Part shown: positions 34,959 to 43,831 of the stretch, piece by piece
Layout: each line of letters begins with the position of its first letter
Numbering within the stretch: position 1 is the stretch's first letter
Assembly: GCF_001956295.1 (NCBI RefSeq)
Contig: NZ_MRTD01000009.1
Span: 62,001-126,000, forward strand
Direction of reading: 5' to 3'
DNA length: 64,000 nt
DNA from: Paenibacillus sp. FSL A5-0031
GTDB taxonomy: Bacteria > Bacillota > Bacilli > Paenibacillales > Paenibacillaceae
The notes under the pieces: model-generated
What the model saw: only the letters and a program-made list of their open reading frames with translations
What the model was told of the DNA's origin: nothing
Databases searched by the model: none
Translations under genes and position numbers: made by a program

Positions 34959-35300
34959 ATGAATCAAGAAGTAACGGATTTTATCGCAGCGATAAAAGAG
35001 CCTTGGCAAGTGGAGCTGAGTTCTGAGCTACGTAAGCTTGTTCATGGAGCTATCCCAGACGTTCAGGAGCGCATTCAGTATAAGAAACCTCATTTTTTGA
35101 AAAATGGAAAATACGCTGCCGTTATTTCCACTTCGAAGGATGCGGTGAGCTTTACGATCTTTAACGCAAGTGAGCTATCGTTTCCGGAGCCATTGTTTGA
35201 TGGTCCTCCTGAACGGAAAACCATTAAGCTTAAACAGGGGAATACAGTTGATTATGATCAACTGACGTCGTTAGTTGGCCAGGCCGCCTCGACATTATAA
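34959..35300 (+). CDS. DUF1801-family protein
   Basis: 113 residues of the DUF1801/YdhG-like fold: FIAAIKEPWQVELSSELRKLVHGAIPDVQERIQYKKPHF, then AVISTSKDAVSFTIF and KTIKL. The proteins are small and soluble, and their function is unknown; genes are often found beside DGPF or AraC regulators. ATG follows AAAGGAG at 9 nt. It ends the DGPF-ECF42 neighbourhood with a clear terminator. Confidence 0.85.
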   Translation: MNQEVTDFIAAIKEPWQVELSSELRKLVHGAIPDVQERIQYKKPHFLKNGKYAAVISTSKDAVSFTIFNASELSFPEPLFDGPPERKTIKLKQGNTVDYDQLTSLVGQAASTL

Positions 35301-35316
35301 GAGTGTTTTGAATAAG

Positions 35317-35344
35317 AAGAGCACCTTGCTGGTGCTCTTTTTTG
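35317..35344 (+). terminator. Terminator after the DUF1801 gene
   Basis: AAGAGCACC (35317-35325) and GGTGCTCTT (35331-35339), loop TTGCT, followed by T-run. Confidence 0.92.
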
Positions 35345-35389
35345 CGTTTTGCGATGTTTAGTGTACATGTGTTGGAAAGCTAAATCTAG

Positions 35390-35436
35390 CTGAGACTGCT
35401 TGTCTCAGGTGTATCACAAGTAAATTAGTTTATAAT
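35390..35436 (+). promoter_or_regulatory. Inverted repeat and -10 box before the second AraC-binding-protein gene
   Basis: Perfect CTGAGAC-TGCTT-GTCTCAG (35390-35408) lies upstream of TATAAT (35431-35436), at the place of a -35 box. No good -35 hexamer is present. It could be an autoregulatory site. Confidence 0.4.
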
Positions 35437-35476
35437 AGAAATAAAACGACGGAATATCTCCTTAAGGAGGCAGGTT

Positions 35477-37123
35477 ATGGAGCTGGAACTTAAACAGCAG
35501 CTGGATTTAACGAATACTATTATTGAAATTGAGGATGTTAATTATTTTTCAGATTCCGATGAATGGCATTTGGAGTCACAAACGATCAAGAAGTTCACCT
35601 TTATATATTTTGAGAAAATCCAAGGTACCTTTGTATTAAATGGGGTTCCCATTCAGTTGAATCGCAAGAGCTCATTTATGCTTGAGCCAGGCATGACAAT
35701 AGAAGCTAAAAGTGTGAGCGGACAGGATACAAAGCTCTATAGGATTACCTTTGATTTATATCAATTGTCGGAAGCAACCGCGCTGCGAAAAGTGTTTGAT
35801 CAGCTGCTGTTTTTTCCGATAACGGGTAATATACAGCAGGATCAGTATCAAATTCAAAGGCTTGTCCTTGCGATTGCAGAGGAAGTAAAGGAAGCCTATC
35901 GGAGTGTACATTCAGGCAGTATGGGGAAAAAACGGACTCAATTATATATGTACGAATTGCTTGAGCTGCTGCTCGGTAGTACTCCCGCCGTATTGCCAGG
36001 GGGAGAAAAACGGGCTATTCAAATGACCATTCCATATATGCATCAGGCTTATGACTCTGACCTTACACTAGAGAAGCTGGCTGAGCTAGCAGGGATGCAC
36101 CCCTCATATTATTCGCAAATGTTTAAGCAGGAGCTGAATATGTCGCCTATTACTTTTCTCACGCACATTCGAATGAATCGTGCCAAGGAAGAGCTGCTGT
36201 TAACGAATCGCAAAATGAGCGAGGTAGCAAGGCGTGTAGGCTATCAGGATTCATTTTATTTCAGCCGCCGTTTCAAGGAATATGCCGGCTATGCGCCAAC
36301 GCTGTACAAACAACAGCCAAAGCCGAATATTATCTCTTTGTCTTATGCCTATACGGATCATTTGCTGACACTTGGCATTACACCCGTAGCTGCTCAAGTG
36401 TACAAGGATATTCCGGAGACGACGCGGACGCTGGCGCTTCCCTTTCACGGATCGGATGTATGGCAGGTAAGTCGGCAAACGTTTCTGGAGACAAAGCCGG
36501 ATCTGATATTAGGCAAGGACAATGTGACCTCCAAGGCGAGAGAATTAATTGGTGACCTCGCTCCGATTATTACGATTCCATGGGGGACACTAGATATGTT
36601 CCAGCAGTTTCATGAGGTTGCGAGAATCGTGGGCAAAATGGAAAGAGCGAGCGAGTGGTTGGAGCAGCATGCTCGTAAGGTAGAAGCTGAACGTAAGCAG
36701 GTGAAGGAAACGGTCGGAGAGGCTGTAGTGACCATTTGTGTTATAGGGCACTTTGGGCTGCGAATTTACGGAACACGCAATATTGGCCATGTCTTTTATC
36801 AATCGCTTGAGCTTATGCCGTCTAAGCGGCTTCAGCAAAATATCGCAGAGCACATGGGTCCTAAACATTTCAATTGGAAAGCGATCGCGATGGAGCAGCT
36901 TATCGAATATGATTCGGATTATTTATTTATCGTTGTTCGTCCGGATGTGAAAGCGATGGAGTATTTGCGTCAATTAGAGACACAGGAAGCGTGGCTTCAG
37001 CATGCAGCAGTTCGCCGCGGTCAGGTTCATTTTCTGGAATGGGATAAGTGGATCGTCTATGCTCCTACGTCGGTCCAAAGTCAGTTGGACGAGGCGGTTA
37101 AAAAACTAACAGGTGAGCGATAA
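35477..37123 (+). CDS. AraC-family regulator fused to a siderophore-binding domain (Btr-like)
   Basis: 548 residues with an N-terminal cupin-like region (about 20-150), an AraC double HTH (about 180-280; LTLEKLAELAGMHPSYYSQMFKQE and EVARRVGYQDSFYFSRRFKEY) and a C-terminal FecB-like binding domain (about 285-546; KPDLILGKDNVTSKARELIGDLAPI). It has the same architecture as the protein at 13263 and no signal peptide. It sits directly upstream of a Fur-boxed FecCD transporter operon, which it presumably activates when its ferric siderophore is present. ATG follows AAGGAGG at 7 nt. Confidence 0.88.
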   Translation: MELELKQQLDLTNTIIEIEDVNYFSDSDEWHLESQTIKKFTFIYFEKIQGTFVLNGVPIQLNRKSSFMLEPGMTIEAKSVSGQDTKLYRITFDLYQLSEATALRKVFDQLLFFPITGNIQQDQYQIQRLVLAIAEEVKEAYRSVHSGSMGKKRTQLYMYELLELLLGSTPAVLPGGEKRAIQMTIPYMHQAYDSDLTLEKLAELAGMHPSYYSQMFKQELNMSPITFLTHIRMNRAKEELLLTNRKMSEVARRVGYQDSFYFSRRFKEYAGYAPTLYKQQPKPNIISLSYAYTDHLLTLGITPVAAQVYKDIPETTRTLALPFHGSDVWQVSRQTFLETKPDLILGKDNVTSKARELIGDLAPIITIPWGTLDMFQQFHEVARIVGKMERASEWLEQHARKVEAERKQVKETVGEAVVTICVIGHFGLRIYGTRNIGHVFYQSLELMPSKRLQQNIAEHMGPKHFNWKAIAMEQLIEYDSDYLFIVVRPDVKAMEYLRQLETQEAWLQHAAVRRGQVHFLEWDKWIVYAPTSVQSQLDEAVKKLTGER

Positions 37124-37170
37124 TACATGAATCTAAGAATATTCCAAATAGAAACTCTTAAAATAAGCCA

Positions 37171-37199
37171 TGGACGGTCTTTATGACACTTCATATAAT
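37171..37199 (+). promoter_or_regulatory. Promoter of the siderophore permease operon
   Basis: TGGACG (37171-37176), 17-bp spacer, TATAAT (37194-37199). The -10 box abuts the Fur box that begins at 37201. Confidence 0.6.
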
Positions 37200-37200
37200 T

Positions 37201-37219
37201 GATAATGATAATCAGTATA
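37201..37219 (+). promoter_or_regulatory. Fur box
   Basis: GATAATGATAATCAGTATA matches the 19-bp Fur consensus at 17 of 19 positions. It covers the expected transcription start just after the -10 box, so bound Fur would block the permease operon. Confidence 0.85.
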
Positions 37220-37232
37220 CGGGCGAGGTGAA

Positions 37233-38267
37233 ATGGATATCGGTAAAAACAGCTGGGAAAGAACGTGGAGCGCCAAGCTGTCATTGCGAATAGCTATCTT
37301 TATTTTAGCGCTGCTGGCTCTTCTTGCTGCTATGTTTCTAGCGATATCGTATGGAGCGAAGGAGCTTTCAATTTCTGTAATATGGACAGCCGTATTTCAA
37401 TATGATGCGACATTGACCAGCCATCAGGTCATTCATGAGCTGCGCCTTCCGCGGGTCATCGGAGCCGCTGTGGTTGGTGCCGCTTTTGCAGTGGCCGGAG
37501 CGCTCATGCAAGGGGTTACGCGAAACCCGCTTGCAGATACAGGTATTTTGGGAGTGAATGCTGGAGCTACCTTCGTTGTAGCGCTTTGCTTTGCTTTTGC
37601 ACCGAATATGCCTTATTTAGGACTAATCGGATGCTCATTCGCAGGGGCTATGATTAGCACCATCTTTATTTTTGCAATAGGCTCAAGGGTGCCGGGAGGA
37701 ATGACGCCGCTGAGGCTGACGATTGCCGGATCAGTAGTGGCAGCTATGCTTGGAGCGATCAGCACAGGCATCGCGATCTATTATGACCTTAGTCAGGATT
37801 TGGCGTTCTGGTTTTCTGGCGGAGTTGCAGGAATCAAGTGGCTGCACCTAAAGCTGCTTGTTCCCATTATTATAGCGGCGCTGCTGCTTACATTTGCGCT
37901 GAGCAGAACAATCTCTTTGCTCTCACTTGGGGAAGAGGTAGCCGTTAATTTAGGCGGCCGCATAAAACGTGCAAGAATATTGGCCATTACAGCGGGCGTC
38001 ATCCTTGCTGGTGTATCCGTATCTGCTGCTGGGTCCATTTCATTCGTCGGCCTTGTCATTCCTCATATTGTCCGTAAGCTGATCGGTGTAGATTATCGGG
38101 GCATTATTCCGCTTTCCGCGATTCTCGGCGCGATATTGCTAGTGCTTGCAGATTTGGCGGCAAGGATGGTTAATCCGCCTAGAGAATTTGCTTTAAGCGC
38201 TATGGTTGCGCTTCTCGGAGTTCCCTTCTTCCTCTATTTGGCAAGGAAAGAGAAGAGGAATTTATAA
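37233..38267 (+). CDS. Iron-siderophore ABC permease, FecCD/BtuC family (first)
   Basis: 344 residues with about nine or ten membrane helices and family signatures LRLPRVIGAAVVGAAFAVAGALMQGVTRNPLADTGILGVNAGA, SLGEEVAVNLG (the ATPase-coupling loop) and ISFVGLVIPHIVR. It forms half of the channel importing ferric siderophore. Its stop overlaps the next permease start (TAATG). ATG 37233 follows GAGG closely. There is a Fur box immediately upstream. Confidence 0.92.
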   Translation: MDIGKNSWERTWSAKLSLRIAIFILALLALLAAMFLAISYGAKELSISVIWTAVFQYDATLTSHQVIHELRLPRVIGAAVVGAAFAVAGALMQGVTRNPLADTGILGVNAGATFVVALCFAFAPNMPYLGLIGCSFAGAMISTIFIFAIGSRVPGGMTPLRLTIAGSVVAAMLGAISTGIAIYYDLSQDLAFWFSGGVAGIKWLHLKLLVPIIIAALLLTFALSRTISLLSLGEEVAVNLGGRIKRARILAITAGVILAGVSVSAAGSISFVGLVIPHIVRKLIGVDYRGIIPLSAILGAILLVLADLAARMVNPPREFALSAMVALLGVPFFLYLARKEKRNL

Positions 38268-39307
38268 TGGGAGTGAAATCGTTGCATTCCGAAAGCAAGC
38301 AGACAAGGCGGGCGCTGTTCGTCGGATTTATCTTAATGGCTATATGTATGGCGGTTCTGATTTTTAGTTTGAATACAGGGACGATTAAGCTGTCTCCTAT
38401 GCAAGTTTTAAGAACATTGATGGGGCTTGGCACAACGAAGGAAGCGACCGTGTTGTTCGACTATCGCATGCCGCGGATCTTGATCACGATGCTGGCTGGG
38501 ATTGGTCTTGGCATATCGGGTGCCATTCTACAGGGTGTATTTCGCAATCCGCTTGCTGATCCGGGTGTCGTTGGGCTTAATGCAGGCTCGGCTGTTGGTC
38601 TTATTGTGTTTGTCAGCTTCTTTAAAACGCTGGAGAAAATGTCCGCGCTATTGATCCCGTTATTTACCTTCTGCGGGGCGATGCTTACCGCACTGCTTAT
38701 AGGCTTGTTATCCTATGAGCGGGGTCAACGGCTGCAGCCTGCCAGAGTCATCCTTGTAGGTATCGCAATCGCTGCTGGGTTCAGCGCATTATCTTTGTTC
38801 TTATCGCTGAGGCTTGATTCTGAAACCTACACTTTTACTGCGAGATGGCTTGTCGGAAATGTATGGGGCAGAGATTGGGTTCATGTGTATGCGTTGTTTC
38901 CTTGGATTATTGGCTTTGGCGTATTTGCGCAGCTGCATGCCAAAACGCTGAATGCTCTTGCATTAGGAGACGACACGGCAGTCAGCATTGGCGTATCACT
39001 TCACAGTAAGCGGATTTGGCTCATCATAGCGGCAGTCTCCCTCTCAAGCGCAAGCGTTGCGATGGCGGGGGGAATCGGTTTTATCGGATTTGTTGCGCCG
39101 CATTTGGCGAGAAGACTGGTTGGTTCCTCGCACCAATACGTCATTCCCATATCCGGGATGCTTGGACTCGTCATTCTAGTCATGGCTGATACAGCGGGCC
39201 GATCCTTATTTTTACCAAGTTTAATTCCTGCTGGCGTATTGGTTGCGGCTATCGGCGCACCTTATTTCCTCTATTTACTGCTAGCAGCTCCTAACAAAAC
39301 GAATTGA
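38267..39307 (+). CDS. Iron-siderophore ABC permease, FecCD/BtuC family (second)
   Basis: 346 residues. RMPRILITMLAGIGLGISGAILQGVFRNPLADPGVVGLNAGSA, ALGDDTAVSIGV and GGIGFIGFVAPHLARRLVG mark the same family as the preceding gene, with which it overlaps by one base. The pair should assemble as a heterodimer. An ATPase (FhuC/FecE type) is needed but not encoded here. Confidence 0.92.
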   Translation: MGVKSLHSESKQTRRALFVGFILMAICMAVLIFSLNTGTIKLSPMQVLRTLMGLGTTKEATVLFDYRMPRILITMLAGIGLGISGAILQGVFRNPLADPGVVGLNAGSAVGLIVFVSFFKTLEKMSALLIPLFTFCGAMLTALLIGLLSYERGQRLQPARVILVGIAIAAGFSALSLFLSLRLDSETYTFTARWLVGNVWGRDWVHVYALFPWIIGFGVFAQLHAKTLNALALGDDTAVSIGVSLHSKRIWLIIAAVSLSSASVAMAGGIGFIGFVAPHLARRLVGSSHQYVIPISGMLGLVILVMADTAGRSLFLPSLIPAGVLVAAIGAPYFLYLLLAAPNKTN

Positions 39308-39321
39308 GGTTGAATATAACG

Positions 39322-40275
39322 ATGTTTAAAAAAATGAATGCTTTGCTGCTTATTTGTATGGCTTTGGTGCTTGTGCTCTCTGCCTGCGGTCAAAAAAACA
39401 ATAATCAGTCTGGAGCAAATACGGCTCCAACTGCTGCACCAGAACAAAACACAGCGACGAATACACCTGAGACGGCAGAGGTGCCCAAAATCGCTTCATT
39501 ATCGATCCATATTACAAATAATTTGCTTGCGCTGGATGTAACAGCGGCTGGCGGTGTTTTGGGCGGAAAAGCGAAGGATTTTCTTTCTCATGTCGCTGAT
39601 CGCTTGAAAGACACAGCGAAGCTTGGCGTAGCGAAGGAAGTAGACATGGAGGCACTGCTGCAGCTTGAGCCGGACGTTATTTATGCCGATAAAGAATTTG
39701 CTGGTCAAGATACGGCTAAGCTAGAGGCGATTGCCCCGGTCAAAATGTTCGATCTGGATGAAGGCACATGGAGAGATCATTTGAAGCTGCTAGCTGCTGA
39801 TCTAGGTCGCGAGCAGCAAGCTGAAAAATTTATTGCGGATTATGAAGAACAGCTTAAGCGCGTCAAAGGTCTGGTTCAAGCGGAACTGGGCGATAACCCG
39901 AAGGCAATGGCTATTCGAGTAACGGCGAAGGAATTGCGCGTATTTGGTACGCCTCGTCCAATGGGACCTATCTTATTCGATGATCTTGGCTTCACGCCTG
40001 CAAACGGTGTAGAGAAAATTACTTCATCTCCTTACGAAGTAATATCTCAAGAGGTATTGCCTGACTTCGATGCTGATGCAATCTTTGTAGTTGTAAATGT
40101 GGAGGCAGACGCTAAGAAAATTTATGATGAGATGCAAAGCAGTCCGATCTGGAAAGGCTTGAAGGCCGTTAAAAACGGACATGTCTACCTCATCGGTGAG
40201 CAGCCTTGGCTGGATTACTCAGCCATTGGAAACAAGATGGCACTGGATGAAGCTGAAGTGTTTTTCAAGAAATAA
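39322..40275 (+). CDS. Iron-siderophore substrate-binding lipoprotein of the permease operon
   Basis: 317 residues with a lipoprotein signal (VLVLSAC, Cys22), a Gln/Asn/Thr-rich linker and a FecB-type domain from about residue 60 (LLQLEPDVIYADKEF, KLEAIAPVKMFDLDEGTW, NGHVYLIGEQPWLDYSAIG). It is the dedicated capture protein of this importer. TTG 39304 is open in frame, but ATG 39322 with GAGG 12 nt upstream gives a proper signal peptide. A strong terminator follows. Confidence 0.88.
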   Translation: MFKKMNALLLICMALVLVLSACGQKNNNQSGANTAPTAAPEQNTATNTPETAEVPKIASLSIHITNNLLALDVTAAGGVLGGKAKDFLSHVADRLKDTAKLGVAKEVDMEALLQLEPDVIYADKEFAGQDTAKLEAIAPVKMFDLDEGTWRDHLKLLAADLGREQQAEKFIADYEEQLKRVKGLVQAELGDNPKAMAIRVTAKELRVFGTPRPMGPILFDDLGFTPANGVEKITSSPYEVISQEVLPDFDADAIFVVVNVEADAKKIYDEMQSSPIWKGLKAVKNGHVYLIGEQPWLDYSAIGNKMALDEAEVFFKK

Positions 40276-40334
40276 GGGCAATGACATAGAGGCTGCTCCT
40301 GGAAGCGGGAATGAGCATACGGAGCAGCTATAAT

Positions 40335-40375
40335 AAAGCCGGACACTATTCAATCGAATGGTGTCCGGCTTTATT
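40335..40375. terminator. Strong hairpin terminator
   Basis: AAAGCCGGACAC...ATTC and GAAT..GTGTCCGGCTTT pair around an AATC loop (40335-40373). It separates the siderophore operon from the ROK remnant ending at 40377 and may serve both directions. Confidence 0.85.
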
Positions 40376-40376
40376 G

Positions 40377-40667
40377 TTATTGAGTAAGCTTCCTTATCCA
40401 CTCTCTAGCGCCGAATGCGATGACCCGGTTATGAACCTTAGGTTCTGTTAGGTTGCAGCACTTCAACAATTCGGGCAGCGCATGTTCTTCAAGAGCAGCC
40501 TTGGCAGCTTCCATATAGCCCTTATATTTCGAAGTACTGCCGCCAACCACGATGACATCTGGATTATATAGATGAAGCAGGTTAGTTAAAGCGTAGCCAA
40601 AATATTGCCCTGCTTGGCGTACAAGCGCAGTCACCTGCGAATCGCCTGCTTCTAGCCGCTCACGCAC
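40377..40667 (-). pseudogene. ROK-family protein remnant (C-terminal third only)
   Basis: 96 codons matching the C-terminal end of ROK sugar kinases/regulators: YFGYALTNLLHLYNPDVIVVGGS is the characteristic helix-strand before the last domain. ROK proteins have about 300-400 residues. Upstream of GTG 40667 the frame reaches a stop within 3 codons, no SD is present, and no ATP-binding DxGxT motif can be found. It is best read as a decayed gene cut by deletion. The edge at about 40665-40680 carries the palindrome CTATAA-A-TTATAG. Confidence 0.75.
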
Positions 40668-40812
40668 TATAAATTATAGAAAATAGCTGCAATAAGAGTA
40701 TTTCGGACATGCCAAGAACAAGTATAAATGTATTTTATCGGAGCCCGATGTTTATAAATGGTAAACTAAAGAAGTGGTTTAGATAACTATCTATAACGAG
40801 GCGGATACAAAT

Positions 40813-41733
40813 ATGGAAGCACAAATAATGAAATTTCTTAAGGAAGCTTATTCTATTGGTTGTTATAAGGTGGAGACGGTAACCAATGAAATCTATCGTT
40901 GCGATGCTAAGCAGGGCACCTTTTTTGTTCGAATAACGAACTATAAAACCTATCAAGAGCAGTTTGAGGAAGTGAGCTGGACGAATTTTTTATGCCATCA
41001 AGGCGTTGGCGCTTCTAAAGCTGTCCACTCTTCTAATCATCAATATATTGAAAAGATCATGCTGGATGAAGAAAAGCTGGCCGTTGTATATAAAGCTGCG
41101 GCGGGCATTCATTTGCCACGGGCGGAGTGGAACACATCCGTACTTAAAAAGGTTGGAAAACAAATAGGCAAGATGCATCGTGTAACCGGGTCCTATCGTG
41201 AGTCTACGGCACATCTTAAGGATTGGTACGAAAATAAGGAATATGATTTTCTCACACATATCCCGAAGGAAGAAACAGTAATACGAGAAATGGCGTATCA
41301 TCTTTTAACAGAAATTAAGGGTTTACCTAAAAATAATTCAAACTACGGACTGATCCACGGTGATTTATGGCTAGAAAACATCTTAGTGGACGGTTCTAAA
41401 ATCACGATGATTGATTTCCAAGATTGTGAAAAACATTTTAATATTTTTGATTTAGCTGTCCCCATCTATTCTGCTATGGAATTCTCTTTCTCAGGCGGAG
41501 GGAATATAAAGGACTATCGACAGTCCATTACGCAAGCTCTCTTTAATGGGTATAGAGAAGAGCACGATCTATCTTCGGATATGGTTGACACATTGCCTCT
41601 TTTTTTGAAATTGAAACAGCTGTTTGAATACAACCTGATGCATATGTATTGGGATCATGAACAATTAAGTGAGGAACAAGTTCGAATCATCAATTTATAT
41701 AGAATGCGAATAGAGTATGATCACTTTTTATGA
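40813..41733 (+). CDS. APH-family phosphotransferase
   Basis: 306 residues of the aminoglycoside phosphotransferase/choline kinase fold. The catalytic loop is HGDLWLENILVDG and the Mg-binding segment is MIDFQDCE, with an N-terminal lobe (about 1-95) and a helical C-terminal part. The substrate is unclear; family members include homoserine kinase type II, spore CotS-like proteins and drug kinases. ATG follows GAGGCGG. The gene ends at a hairpin shared with the PAS-GGDEF gene on the other strand. Confidence 0.82.
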   Translation: MEAQIMKFLKEAYSIGCYKVETVTNEIYRCDAKQGTFFVRITNYKTYQEQFEEVSWTNFLCHQGVGASKAVHSSNHQYIEKIMLDEEKLAVVYKAAAGIHLPRAEWNTSVLKKVGKQIGKMHRVTGSYRESTAHLKDWYENKEYDFLTHIPKEETVIREMAYHLLTEIKGLPKNNSNYGLIHGDLWLENILVDGSKITMIDFQDCEKHFNIFDLAVPIYSAMEFSFSGGGNIKDYRQSITQALFNGYREEHDLSSDMVDTLPLFLKLKQLFEYNLMHMYWDHEQLSEEQVRIINLYRMRIEYDHFL

Positions 41734-41746
41734 TAATTAGAAATCA

Positions 41747-41797
41747 AAATAGACCGAAACCATTCGATGATGTGGTTCTCGGTCTATTTCCTATTTT
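41747..41797. terminator. Bidirectional terminator
   Basis: AAATAGACCGAAACCA and TGGTTCTCGGTCTATTT pair across the space between convergent genes ending at 41733 (+) and 41817 (-); A- and T-rich flanks lie on both sides. Confidence 0.8.
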
Positions 41798-41816
41798 TAA
41801 AATGGGGAACAAGCGA

Positions 41817-42800
41817 TTAGCCCTCCTCCAAATTGGAGTAGTGTGTAACCCGGTTTCTCCCGCTTTTTTTGGAGTTGTAGAGCGCTTGATCAGCTTTTTG
41901 AAGCAAAGATTGATCGGTATCCTCCTGCGTAATCGTTGCTGCGCCAATACTAACCGTCACATGATATTCTCCCCAATGAGCTGTTTCAGTCTTGCTGCGA
42001 TACCTTTCGGCTGCTAATATGGCATTCTCCTGATTGGTATTAGGAATAATAATGACGAATTCCTCTCCTCCAAATCGAGCAACAATGTCGTCTTCTCTTG
42101 ACTCGGATACGAGTAATTGTGCTAGCTCTGTAAGAACTAAATCACCGACCGGATGCCCATAGGTATCGTTAATGCTTTTAAAACGATCAATATCAATAAT
42201 TAAGAGTGAAAATGGCAGCTCAGTTTGTTGAAATAATGCGATATTCGCGAGTAAGCTCTCTTGAAAAAACCTGCGGTTTTTGAGCCCAGTTAAAGGATCG
42301 GTTGATGCTAGCTTTTCCAACTGGTGGTTCAAATTTAGCAATTGCGATTGTTTGCTTTCATATTCTTCATGCAGGAGTTCAAGCTTTTTGTTGGCTTCAT
42401 TGGTTGCCCGATAAAGCTCCTCCAGCTTTGTTTTGGTTTGCAGGATATCGTTCTCATGTTCAATGCGTTTGCGCATTTCCACAACGACACAATCAATAAC
42501 AATTTCGCCATCCCGTTCGTGACGAATACCGTTTAACAGTACAGGCACATCAAGCTGATCTCTCGTTTTAAACGAGAAGTACATTTCATTCACATGCCCA
42601 TACAACTGGATATACGGATAAAAATAGGTATGAAAAAACAGTTTGTTCGTAAGAGACATAGTGGTTTCAATATGTCGGTTCAGCAGCTCCTGCCGGTCAA
42701 AACCAAGCATGTTTAACAGCGTTTGATTGAACTCTAGAATGACCCCTGTACTTGAAATAGTGAAAAATCCACAGGGGGCATAATTTAACTGGGTATCCAT
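41817..42800 (-). CDS. PAS-GGDEF diguanylate cyclase
   Basis: 327 residues: an N-terminal PAS domain (about 5-115, YAPCGFFTISSTGVILEFNQTLLNMLGFDRQELL), a coiled coil (about 120-165) and a GGDEF domain (about 165-325). The active-site motif is intact (FGGEEF) and is preceded five residues upstream by RxxD (REDD), the product-inhibition site. It should therefore make c-di-GMP under feedback control. The gene is downstream of, and 24 nt from, an RsbQ-like hydrolase gene on the same strand. ATG 42800 has GAGAGG about 10 nt upstream; a longer TTG start at 42821 lacks an SD. Confidence 0.88.
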   Translation of the reverse strand: MDTQLNYAPCGFFTISSTGVILEFNQTLLNMLGFDRQELLNRHIETTMSLTNKLFFHTYFYPYIQLYGHVNEMYFSFKTRDQLDVPVLLNGIRHERDGEIVIDCVVVEMRKRIEHENDILQTKTKLEELYRATNEANKKLELLHEEYESKQSQLLNLNHQLEKLASTDPLTGLKNRRFFQESLLANIALFQQTELPFSLLIIDIDRFKSINDTYGHPVGDLVLTELAQLLVSESREDDIVARFGGEEFVIIIPNTNQENAILAAERYRSKTETAHWGEYHVTVSIGAATITQEDTDQSLLQKADQALYNSKKSGRNRVTHYSNLEEG

Positions 42801-42824
42801 GTTACGAATGCCTCTCTTCAAGTT

Positions 42825-43631
42825 CTAGTTGGTGGATAGATATTGTTTGATCAACTGCGTCGTCTCTTCGGGATGACTTAAGTGCGGGTAATGGCCTTTT
42901 GCGAGCATATGCTGAAGAGTACTGTTTTTAAGATGAGCATGCAAATAGTCGCCAACCTCAATAGGAGCAATGCTGTCGTCAGAACATTGAAGAATGAGGG
43001 TAGGGACGGTTGCATGAATGAGATCAGCGCGACAATCGGATAAAAAAGTTACCTCAGCAAATTGCCTTGCAATATGGGGATCTTTAGAGCAAAAGCTTTT
43101 TTTCAATTCGCTAGTTAATTCCTTGCGTTCTGGATTTTGCATGACGATTGGCGCAAGGTAGCTCGCCCAGCCAATAAAATTCATTTGCATCATATGAAGC
43201 AATTCATCAATTTCATGCCTATGGAAACCTCCATAATAATCAGGAAGGTCGTTTACATAACGCGGAGAAGGACCAAGCATAATGATGTGTTTAAAATATT
43301 CCGTATTGTGAATGGATGCAAGCATCCCAATCATACTGCTAACGGAGTGGCCAACAAATATAGCATCCTTTACATGCAGCGTATCCATAATTTCAATGAC
43401 ATCTTGCGCATAACCATGTAAACTACTATATTTTTCGGGTTCATAATAATCAATTTGCGATTCTCCAGAACCTACATAATCAAACAAGATGATGCGGTAA
43501 TCATCTTCAAAGCTCGGGACGATGTAGCGCCACATATCTTGATCGCAGCCGAATCCATGAGCAAATACAATCGTTTGTTCACCTTTGCCTAAAACATTTA
43601 CGTTATTGCGTACTAGGAAATCGACAGTCAT
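42825..43631 (-). CDS. rsbQ: RsbQ-like alpha/beta hydrolase
   Basis: 268 residues, the size of B. subtilis RsbQ, with close similarity along the whole chain: FAHGFGCDQDMWR, ILFDYVGSGES, GYAQDVIEIMDTL, nucleophile Ser in VGHSVSSMIGMLASI, CSKDPHIARQFA, LILQCSDDSIAP with the acid, and KGHYPHLSHP with the His. RsbQ works with the PAS phosphatase RsbP to activate sigma-B under energy stress. Here the gene downstream encodes a PAS-GGDEF protein instead, so the hydrolase probably supplies a ligand to that PAS domain. ATG 43631 follows GAGAGGGG at 7 nt; the frame is open to 43718 without an SD. Confidence 0.88.
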   Translation of the reverse strand: MTVDFLVRNNVNVLGKGEQTIVFAHGFGCDQDMWRYIVPSFEDDYRIILFDYVGSGESQIDYYEPEKYSSLHGYAQDVIEIMDTLHVKDAIFVGHSVSSMIGMLASIHNTEYFKHIIMLGPSPRYVNDLPDYYGGFHRHEIDELLHMMQMNFIGWASYLAPIVMQNPERKELTSELKKSFCSKDPHIARQFAEVTFLSDCRADLIHATVPTLILQCSDDSIAPIEVGDYLHAHLKNSTLQHMLAKGHYPHLSHPEETTQLIKQYLSTN

Positions 43632-43831
43632 CGGAATTCCCCTCTCTAAGATGATTAGCAAGCAGATATTCTGATATGCCATAAGCTTATGATCATTATA
43701 TCTGATTACAGTGAACAATGGATTATTAATCTAATTAATTAATATATTAGCAGTGGAAATGATAGGGCTTTCTTTTTATTATCTTAATTGTGTATAGTAA
43801 AAACGAAATGAATGGGACAAGGAGTGTAGGC

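Noticed and set aside
40290-40330. GGCTGCTCC/GGAGCAGCT hairpin as a second terminator
   Set aside because: Long 21-nt loop and no T-run; the hairpin at 40335-40375 is far better.
41817-43631. Complete sigma-B activation module
   Set aside because: RsbQ-like hydrolase present, but no RsbP, RsbV, RsbW or sigB gene in the window, and the partner is a GGDEF protein.
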